Source: Rusavskia elegans (taxonomy: Eukaryota > Ascomycota > Lecanoromycetes > Teloschistales > Teloschistaceae). Taken from it: 64,000 bases of DNA. The notes beneath the pieces were generated by a model. The model saw only the letters and a program-made list of their open reading frames with translations, was not told where the DNA came from and did not search any database. This document shows, piece by piece, positions 56,217-64,000 of this stretch (position 1 is its first letter; every line of letters begins with the position of its first letter). A program made the position numbers and the translations under genes. The DNA lies in assembly GCA_011316305.1 (NCBI GenBank), contig SAUG01000161.1, positions 1-64,000 on the forward strand, given 5' to 3'.

Positions 56217-57636
56217 ATGGCTTCTCCGTCTTTCGAGACTCTGCTACCAGAGGTTCAGGCACAAATCATGCGTTGCCTCGACTCCATACCAGATCTTTTC
56301 TCACTTCTCCGCGCATCACCGCGCTTCTATCAAGTCTTTCGATCACGAAGGGAACACCATATGACACAGCTCGCTTTCAATCATTTTCACCCACAGATAT
56401 CAGACGATGTGATGGGCCTTGCGTCAGCACTCCGTCTCTCCCAGCCAGCCTCCCGGGACTCTGTCCAGCAGTACCTCAGCAAGCGGGATCGTGGTCAGCT
56501 TGACCAGGAGCAACCTTCGATGGACTTGTCTACTACCACTTCACTCTGCAAGATTGGCAGTAAGATTGCATGGTTTGTTGATGACTATCAGAAGAGCTCT
56601 TTACAACTACTGGCCAAGCTGGGCAGTGGCATGGAGCTTCAGCAAGATCCTCAGATATTACGTTCTACTCTGTCAATCACCGAACGAGGTCGTCTACAGA
56701 GAGCCTTTTGTCGCTTCGAGACATTCTGCTGTTTATTCGGCCTTTGTAAAGGCGACATCGCAGACTCCAAACTTCTGGGCACTTTCGACAATCAAGCAAG
56801 ATGGTATCTGGACGGGTTCACAGCAGATGAGATTGAGGAGATCGCTTCTATCAGAGATTACCTAGTCCGGCGGCTCTGGGGTACGTTCGAAGCTATCGAA
56901 GAGGATGCTATGCATGGTGAACTGTCTGATCATATCCGAATGCTTGGAGCCAAATGCCAACCGCGGGACTGGTTTTCATTCCAGGTCAAAGCTTACCACT
57001 TGCTCCACATGGAGTTTTTTATGTCTCAGGGCCTTGATTTCTTACAGCAAGTCCTCACGAGCGATGGGTTGAAGAGAGCAGAGTCCGTCATCGTGGACTC
57101 TACCGAGCGATCGCATTTTCTTACTGAGGCATTAGAGCCTCGTTTCGGATCAATGATGAGCCTAGGCTTCGACGAGGAAGAACTAGACTACGAAGGGGAG
57201 TATGAAGATGGCGACGAAGAATTTGAGCTGGATGACGTGGATCGTATGACGCATGGCTTACTCTGGGCCCATAAGAATAGAGTCCCCAAAGACTGGGCTC
57301 GCTGGCCTCTCAAGGGACTTCGAGATTGGGGCTATGTCTTCTGGGACAGCTCGCGGCTGAGGGCATCCGGTGTTCTTGATCAGGAGTAAGTCTTGTCCTG
57401 TTTGAAGAGATAGCATCCTGCTAACGGGTTATGCAATCCCAGGCCAGAGGCTGTAGCGAAGTACAAGTTCAACGAAAAAGATAGACCACTGAGTGTCCTG
57501 GAGCGACTGCATGCAGCACCTGAGCTGGTATGTCAAAATGATGATAGTAATGTGCTTAATGCTGAAGCTCGCGTAGCGCGACCAAGCCCCAACCATTTTC
57601 AAAAAGTCAGAGCCCAAGCCGCCACTGAGTCCATGA
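56217..57636 (+). CDS. F-box-like hypothetical protein
   Basis: Exons 56217-57385, 57443-57527 and 57577-57636 join to 437 residues. The N-terminus (FETLLPEVQAQIMRCLDSIP, then DLFSLLRASPRFYQVF) has the spacing of a divergent F-box. The rest is helical, with an acidic block near residue 325-345 (LDYEGEYEDGDEEFELDDVD) followed by WPLKGLRDWGYVFWDSSRL, a pattern I associate with uncharacterised fungal F-box-like proteins. The small last exons add EPKPPLSP at the end and were placed from GTAAGT/CAG and GTATGT/TAG sites. The function is unknown beyond a possible SCF link. Confidence 0.78.
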
Positions 57637-58279
57637 TTGGCAGCTTTGGGAGCGCCTTAACCCACGCAGCTAGTCTCCGGTCGGTTGATCTGCTGATATA
57701 ACCGACATTTGGTTTACCTGCAGGTTTTGAGTACCTGGCGAGACCAATGATTTGGACCATGTGGAAGCAAGCTCAAGCAGTCCCAAAGGCATAGCTCAGA
57801 AAGCAATTACACTGCGGCAAGGGTAGATAGAACAGCAAAGCTGTATGAAGCATAAGACATTGGGAGCACAATACGCAAGCCTTTGACTACCTTTTTGTCC
57901 AGTAACGGTAGCACTGGATATGCTCTTGACGCCCCTATATTGTAGAACCTATCGTCTGTGTCTTGGCATGATGACGTCACGCTTGTTAGACAGCTTGCTG
58001 TCTTTTTACCGTCGATTTTTGGGACTTCCTTACCCCTATTATGTCACGCTAATATATATACCCGCTTATCCATTGGCTGTGAAGCCACGTCGCACATATG
58101 TCCGATATATCCGGTGGACCATCAAAGCTTTTGCACTTGGCGCTGCAAGGTGTCTTACAATCCTGGCCAGGGCAAGGATCCCTGAGTTATAACTTTCCAC
58201 CATACCTTCCTTACCTTGCCCCCATCCTCACCTCCATCCATCTGCTTCCACCAAAGCGATACCTTTCGCTACCGCCAAA
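57637..58279. other. Intergenic, promoter of the isochorismatase gene
   Basis: This contains an AT-rich AATATATATACCCG element near 58,050 and a CT/CCA-rich leader immediately before the next start codon. No gene was recognised. Confidence 0.5.
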
Positions 58280-58834
58280 ATGACCACCGCCCTCCTAATA
58301 GTAGACATGCAGAATGTCTTCACCTCCATGACAACCACCTGCCTCCCCAAAATTCTCCGCCTCTCCACCCACTTCAAAACCCACTCCCTCCCCCGCATCT
58401 TCACCCAACACGGCCACACACAAGCCGAGCTCACACCCCCCTTCAAAAACCAACTCGTCCGCAAATGGGGTCCCTCCGGCTCCATCGCCAAAGGCTCCAA
58501 AGACTGGGAACTCATGCCCGACATCGACTCTCTGGCTACTGAGAACGAAAACCCCATCATCCACAAGAACACCTACGACGCCTTCATGAACACCAACCTC
58601 GCTGCGGTGCTTGAAGAGAAGGGAACTGAGAGAGTGGTGGTATGTGGGGTCATGACAGATTGCTGCTGTGATACCACGGCCCGGAGTGCGTTCAACCGGG
58701 GATTTGAGACGTGGCTTGTCAAAGATGCGTGCGGGACGGCGAGTAAGAAGCAGCATGAGACGGGATTGAATGGGTTTGGCTATGCGTTTGGGGAAGTGCT
58801 TGAGACGGAGGAGGTGGTGAAACGGCTGTCGTGA
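58280..58834 (+). CDS. Isochorismatase-family cysteine hydrolase
   Basis: This 184-residue intronless frame starts directly on the first strand, MTTALLIVDMQNVF. The catalytic triad is visible: Asp9 in VDMQN, Lys96 in HKNTYDAF, and the nucleophile within the Cys128-130 run of GVMTDCCCDTTARSAF. Length and motif spacing match cytosolic nicotinamidase/isochorismatase-like hydrolases. The physiological substrate is not deducible. It has no signal peptide, unlike the second isochorismatase-fold protein at 32.6-33.5 kb. The triple Cys is worth noting, as relatives normally have two or fewer here. Confidence 0.93.
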   Translation: MTTALLIVDMQNVFTSMTTTCLPKILRLSTHFKTHSLPRIFTQHGHTQAELTPPFKNQLVRKWGPSGSIAKGSKDWELMPDIDSLATENENPIIHKNTYDAFMNTNLAAVLEEKGTERVVVCGVMTDCCCDTTARSAFNRGFETWLVKDACGTASKKQHETGLNGFGYAFGEVLETEEVVKRLS

Positions 58835-59449
58835 AAAGAGGTGGATGGAACATACATGACTGAGTTGAGGAAAGTTATCAGGGAGTTTACATTCGGCATG
58901 CGATTGAAATGATACCGTATACTTATTTAGGCCCCACACGATTCACGTGTCTGCGAACCAGGACCACGGATGAAGACGATAGGATATAGATTGAGACCGT
59001 TCATTGGTGATCTGGGGCCAGCGAACAAGATCATGAGCCACGATATCCAGCCAATCCTCCATCAACTCTCCTCAACAACGGTTGGGATAACTACTATTTT
59101 TTGTCCTTTGTTTCAGGGTTCGGACCATTACTGGAGGCGTCGTCGGCACTGCTCATTAGACTCACGGCTTGGTGCTCCGTGAGTCAAACTATGAGCGAGC
59201 CGGCTCTTCCAAAATTCATCTGCAGATATCTGGCATAGTGACGGAGCCAAATCCACTTTTTTCGTGTTCAGGCTCCACACTCCGTTTTGGTATGGGCTCT
59301 TTCGTCGGGATCACTGCTCCACGAGATACCTCCTCTCGCCATGGCCTACAGAACCCATAAAGGCCGAGGCGACCATATTGCAGCCTTTCTTGAGCCAGGC
59401 TCTCTGCATGCTGCAAGGATGAGGGACTGAAGAATCTATTTCAAACACT
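58835..59449. other. Intergenic between convergent genes
   Basis: The 3' ends of the isochorismatase gene (plus) and the propeller-like gene (minus) face each other across this interval. Nothing else was recognised. Confidence 0.5.
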
Positions 59450-62400
59450 TCAATCCTCAGGCTTGAACATGACGATGACCAGCTTTCCTTCGGGATCGAC
59501 GGCGTACAATGTTGTGCCTGATGGGTCGAATCCAAGGCATGTTGGAGTTGCCCTGGAGCTCTTTAGCGTGCACAGAGATTTAGGCACAATATCCGGTGCG
59601 TCTTTAAGGCTGCAGATTCCACCATCCTCGTGTCCATCTAAACTCAGTACCAAGATTTTGCCAGACTTTGTCAGGACCACGAATTTGTTTGCTGTGCTGG
59701 ATACCGTGCCCGCAACAATCTGTCGATGGTCTTGTAGCGCGGTGAGATCATGGACCGTCTTTGGTGGCACCTGTTCGTTTGACGGAGCGACGGGTGAGGT
59801 GAAAGGCCATTCACCTTGAGATCTGAATCGCTCGGTTGATGCGGACGTTGTGCAAAGTACATATGGTTGCTGAGACGGCGATTTGTATATGGCCGCCGAA
59901 GTCAACCCATCCGAATCAGTCTCCTGAACGAGCATTAGCTTGCTTGACTTTAACAGTATCCCACAGACTGCTGGGTGTTCTTTTCGACTAGCAGCCGAGA
60001 TATCGGATGCTCACACACACCAGTCCTGGGATTAAATTGCAACGATGGTGACTTACGGGTCTATGCTGATGCCTCGCGATCACAGTGGGGCCTTCCTCCT
60101 CCGGCGTCTCCTCAATTTTCCAGATGATAACAGAGTTCCCCCTGTTACGATCTGTAATGCAAGCCAAAGTCGCTCCTTCGCTGTCGAAGGCTAGGAATTT
60201 CGGAGATTCACCCCTGGGCAGCGTGAACTCCCGAAGGATCCTTCTTTCGACCGGCCCTTCTGGCGGAAGACTGACTTGATGAATGACAACGCGACCCTCG
60301 CGGGAATTCCCAGCTCCGCGTCGAAGTCCAAGTGCAACCATTGCCTCCGAGCGTTGCTCCCAGGAAGCAATGCCTAGAGGGTCCCAACCTCCATGCGAAA
60401 CAATCACTCCCCGTCCTGGAAGTCCGATCCGATGAAGCTCCAGATTCTGGTGAGTCGAGACGGCTAAAATGTCGCTCAATAGCGACACGTCTGCGATTTG
60501 CGAACTTTTGTCATATTTTCGCTCCAAGACCAGGTCTTCTTTTCGCCGACGTCGGTTGTCGAGACTTACGCGAGCTACACACACTTCTCTTGAGCTGGAG
60601 AAGAATGCCAGCCGGCAGTCAGTCGAAAGTCCAGCGTGAGCATAGCCTCTCAAGCCTCTCCCAAAGATGCCCTGTGGCAGCAATTGGCGCTCTTGCACGT
60701 CTCCACCCTGTGGCCAATAATCGATATGCCCTTCCAGATACTGGTCGGCTTCTTCTGTTTCCTCCGTAGCTGGAGTATGACCTTGTTGCTGGCTTGCAAG
60801 CGAGAGCGAACGCCCTTGCTCATCCGTGCTCCTGGTTAACACCGACTCGTGCGTCATGGGTAATTGTTCAATAGCGTCAACTTCCGCTGCATGCTGAGCC
60901 TCAAGTGCAGGGTAAAGTGGTCGATTCTCGATGGCCTGAGACGAAGAGCTAGGAATTCCCGACAAGAACCGACGATCATCCATGCCAGACGAAGATGTGG
61001 TCTGGCGCGAAACAGGGCTTTCAGCTTCAAAACTTGTGAGCACCTGCTGTCTCGAAATAGATCTCACAGCCTCGAGTTCCAATAAGACGCCCGCATTGTC
61101 GATGTTGGAGCTTCCATGGCTCACTATGAGCCATCGATGGACATTTCTGCGAACTGGCTCGTATGCTTCGAAGATCTCTAGGATCTTCCAGCGCAATTCT
61201 TCGTATTCGGATTCTTCCATCAGCTGTTTTAGCAGCTCGACAGAAAGCTGCCCAGACCTCGCATGACGAGCCACTTGCCCGAGGCAATCTAAGAGTCCAT
61301 AGAAGAAATACCACTTGTCCATCAAAGGTGGACCACGCCGGAGCCGTGCCAGCGGCCAGTCCCACACGCTGCTCTTCTTCGAGGGGATATCTTGAATGTG
61401 AACACTCAAAAGCTGTTGTACGAGCTGGACAACCCCAAGTGCTTTCTCGTATGCTTCAACGTCAACTCGGTCAGGCTCTCTTGCTGCCGAGAGCGAAAAT
61501 ACTGTTGTGGCATTGCGAGTCAATTCTTGAATTGCCGGCAGGTTTAGATACCGGCTTCTACGTCCTGGTATCAAGCCTATGACCTGATCGGCATAGCGGA
61601 AGACGGAGTTCAGGCCGTTATATTGCCCGCCTGCCTACTATTCATAAGTCAAGGAGGTCGAAAGAGCAGCGAGCCACCTACGATAGAAGCCCCAGCCAAT
61701 ACAAGTCCTATGATCGGAATGGGCACAGCGTCCGAGAGCGGCTGCGCCCTCTTGATCAGAGAAAAGTATTGTGCCGCTAGACGAATCCGGTAGAGGGCGT
61801 CCGCTTTCCTCATACGATCCTCGAGACTCGTTTGAGATACCCTGCGCCCATCAATAATATCATTGAAACGGGCAGCGAGATTTAATCTCAGCTGATCGTG
61901 AGGTTCCGCTGTCAGTTCCGTCAAACCACTATGGTGCAGCAGCGCCAATGCCGCAACAAGGGCTCGAAGCTGAAGATCTCTGAACCTCCCGCTTTGCGTA
62001 TCACTCCACTGCAGTAGTGGCCCGGAGAGGTACAAGGTGATTTGCACAATCGTGCCGGTTGATAGGGTGGGGTTGGCATTGGGGTGTAAAGATCGGATCA
62101 GACATTCCTGATCCAGGGATTTCTGAAAGTCGGATAACTCCTGATTCGTTGGAGTTATGATGTAAAACCTTTCCAATCTGTCTGCTAGTGATGGCCTGGC
62201 TGTCGAGGCCAGAAGATCATGGATTCGATGCTGGGAGCTCGATGCTTGGCCAGCTAAATTTGCCGCATTTTCGGCTGGTGTAGGTTGTATTACTGAAGGG
62301 TGGTGGCCTCCTTGCTGGGCGGATCCTGACAACTGAACGGCCTCAAGATCCCGATTATCTGAGCCCGAGATATTGTGACTTTCGTGTCGAATGAGCAACG

Positions 62401-62587
62401 TCTGTCCGGCTGTCGATGATGGAGGACGGTGATTTCTTTGCTGAGAAATCATTGTGGAGAAGGTTGCAAGCAAGGCTAATTGGCAGGAGGTCAGACATAT
62501 ATGTCGTGTTGTGCTGTCCGATGCGAAGGCCGCAGGCGCGCATGCACTCGAGCCAGGATCACTCACGTTTGGCTCTGGTGGCTCCAA
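59450..62587 (-). CDS. Large hypothetical protein with a hydrophobic segment and beta-propeller-like blades
   Basis: Exons 62587-61682, 61634-60057 and 59923-59450 join to 985 residues; introns are 47 and 133 bp and all phases are zero. The first splice (GTAGG...TAG) removes an apparent stop and joins PIPIIGLVLAGASI to AGGQYNGLNSVFRYADQVIG, making one continuous frame. Without it this looks like two genes. The middle is helical and Gln/Ser-rich. The C-terminal 350 residues contain blade-like motifs (PKFLAFDSEGATLACITD then IIWKI; TCLGFDPSGTTLYAVDPEGK). An alternative start is MISQQRNHRPP at 62,452. I cannot name a family. The hydrophobic stretch near residue 290-305 could be a membrane or amphipathic segment. 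Confidence 0.75.
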
Positions 62588-63101
62588 GCAGTCAGCCTGG
62601 TGGCTGACAGTTGGACACCAAGCTATAGAGGTAATGGCAGCCTCGAGCCTCGAGTGTGACCTGAATTATGCAGAGTGAGGCAGCTGATTCATCCTATTGG
62701 TTTATTTGTGTGGACAGTGGGGGGTGGCCGGGCGTTGGCTTCTGCAGCCTTTTCTCTTTTGGCTCTCAGAGACCAGAATGGGCGACACCCAGCCTGATAA
62801 GAACGTTACTCCTCCGCCTCACATTTAGCAAGACACATTTCTTCGAAAATCGAATGATTTCTCAAAAATCTTTGACGGGAATTGAACCTGTCGAGTCGGC
62901 CCCAAATCAACTACTTCACTGCCATTGAGGAGCAGATTCTATCGAGACGTCCAAATTCTCCAAGTTAAATTCACCTCGAAAGTACGAATAGTGTCAACCG
63001 ACGTGATCTGGTGGCAAGAAATCATATTCGCTGTATAATCATCGCCCCATTCTACGGCTGGTTTCCTGGTATTGTCAACTTGAACCCTTCTCATTCCAGG
63101 C
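62588..63101. other. Divergent promoter region
   Basis: This separates the start of the propeller-like gene (minus) from the permease (plus). No discrete motif was recognised. Confidence 0.5.
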
Positions 63102-64000
63102 ATGGCTTTCAACGGCAACTCATCTCTGTTCAAGCACCTCCAAGTAGATGTCAACTCAGACCCGGAGACACTATCACCACCACCTCAGCCTCTGGATCAT
63201 AATAACGACAGAGCTTCCAGTGTCCTAGCATGGCTGAATTACGAAGTGTTCCGCAAGGACTGCTTGGACAGAAAGCTGAAAAGACACCATATTACCGGTA
63301 GTCTTCAAGTATCAATGGTCGTCTGATGCAGCTAACGTCTCCAGGTATCGCTTTCTCAGGGGCCGTCGGCATCGGTATTTTTCAGACCAGTGGCGAGATT
63401 CTTGCACTGGGCGGACCAGTCGGTGCTCTCCTGGCTTTCATATTTGCAGGACTAGTCATCTTCTCTGTGATGCGAAGCCTCGCGGAGATGGTATCAGTCC
63501 GGCCAGTGGCAGCTCCATTGATCGACTTCCCTCACACCTTTGTCGATGAAGCCCTTGGATTCACCGTGGGCGTTATGTACTGGTCAGTGTGCTGTCATCA
63601 GCAGCAATTACAGGCCCTCGACTGATACGTCCAGGTTGGCAAACTGCATGAGCATGGTGACGCTAACAATTGCCGCGACCATGTTCACACAGTATTGGGA
63701 GTCGAGCTTTGGCATTACCGCCGCGACCTTTATCCTTCTCCTGGCTCTTTTCTTGATGAACGCTTGCGGTGTGGAGCTGTACGGCCGAATGGGTAAGTGG
63801 ATGTCGGAGCTTCTTTACCTCCGTTCCACCTGGCTTTGGAGCTAGCTAGGCATTCGAGACCTCGACTGGTGTAAGTCGAGGTCTCAGATATCCCGCTATG
63901 CTATAGGTCTAGACTTGCTATCATGTTACTCCCATTCTTACTCCCGAGACTTTAGCATTTGTCCGGTTCAATCCTGCTGACTCCGAAACTTACTGCAGAA
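63102..64000 (+). CDS. Amino-acid permease (AA_permease family), 5' part
   Basis: Exons 63102-63297, 63345-63582 and 63635-63792 are in phase, and the next exon probably starts at 63,999 after TGCAG, restoring the expected GRME sequence; the gene continues past the window. Family features are LNYEVFRKDCLDRKLKRHHI before the first helix, then TGIAFSGAVGIGIFQTSGEI, LALGGPVGALLAFIFAGLVI, RSLAEMV, FTVGVMYWLANCM and ACGVELYGRM. These are typical of fungal plasma-membrane amino-acid permeases of the YAT type. The visible third intron would be 206 bp, longer than any other in the window, and carries a perfect hairpin. Confidence 0.88.
63857..63886. repeat. Perfect 12-bp inverted repeat with 6-nt loop
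   Basis: GAGACCTCGACT, loop GGTGTA, then AGTCGAGGTCTC. It lies within the putative third intron of the permease gene, between the donor at 63,793 and the proposed acceptor at 63,998. It could form a stable hairpin in the pre-mRNA or mark a small palindromic binding site. Confidence 0.9.

Noticed and set aside
1..64000. tRNA, rRNA, CRISPR arrays or bacterial-type operons
   Set aside because: None was recognised; the window has fungal gene structure throughout. A tRNA scan was not possible here.

Overview
The window reads as a contig piece from a filamentous ascomycete (Pezizomycotina). The support is many short GT-AG introns (about 45-130 bp), typical fungal families (HET, fungal rhodopsin-domain membrane protein, DUF6536, fungal small secreted proteins, P450, GMC oxidoreductase), and a 13-kb AT-rich block with the signature of repeat-induced point mutation (RIP). 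I cannot place it to genus.

Layout. Positions 1-150 are the GC-rich edge of a repeat. Positions about 150-13,060 are transposon remains almost stripped of CA/TG dinucleotides, with no open frame of 60 codons on either strand. Reading former CAA/CAG/TGG codons through the stops reveals a Copia retrotransposon (10.2-12.7 kb) and a probable Tnp2/CACTA-like transposase (2.8-4.3 kb). From 13 to 26 kb lies a decay zone. It holds pseudogenes for a DUF6536 membrane protein, a HET-domain protein and an amino-acid permease, plus a 434-bp tandem duplication whose two copies carry reciprocal RIP-type changes. Inside this zone sits an intact divergent pair of secreted carbohydrate-type genes: an SGNH hydrolase with FG-GAP repeats (15.6-17.4 kb, minus) and a GH76 alpha-1,6-mannanase with a ricin-type lectin tail (18.3-19.8 kb, plus). 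Their shared upstream region contains a 127-bp tandem repeat.

From 26 to 45 kb the genes are mostly intact: a hypothetical protein, an F-box protein, an MDR-type NADP-dependent reductase, a secreted YcaC-like isochorismatase-fold hydrolase, a rhodopsin-domain membrane protein, an MFS drug-type exporter, a cytochrome P450 and a secreted GMC flavo-oxidoreductase. This mix of tailoring oxidoreductases plus an exporter resembles the accessory part of a secondary-metabolite locus, but I see no PKS, NRPS or terpene synthase backbone. Positions 45-47.7 kb are non-coding with a 15-bp minisatellite.

From 47.7 kb to the end lie a five-exon secreted protein with two related Cys-containing modules, a START/SRPBCC-type protein, an arrestin-like pseudogene, a dienelactone hydrolase, a Pro/Tyr/Gly-rich protein, an F-box-like protein, a cytosolic isochorismatase-family hydrolase, a 985-residue protein with propeller-like blades, and the start of an amino-acid permease cut by the window end. 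Exon structures were derived by hand from splice motifs, reading phase and family conservation. All coding totals come out divisible by three, but no transcript data were available.
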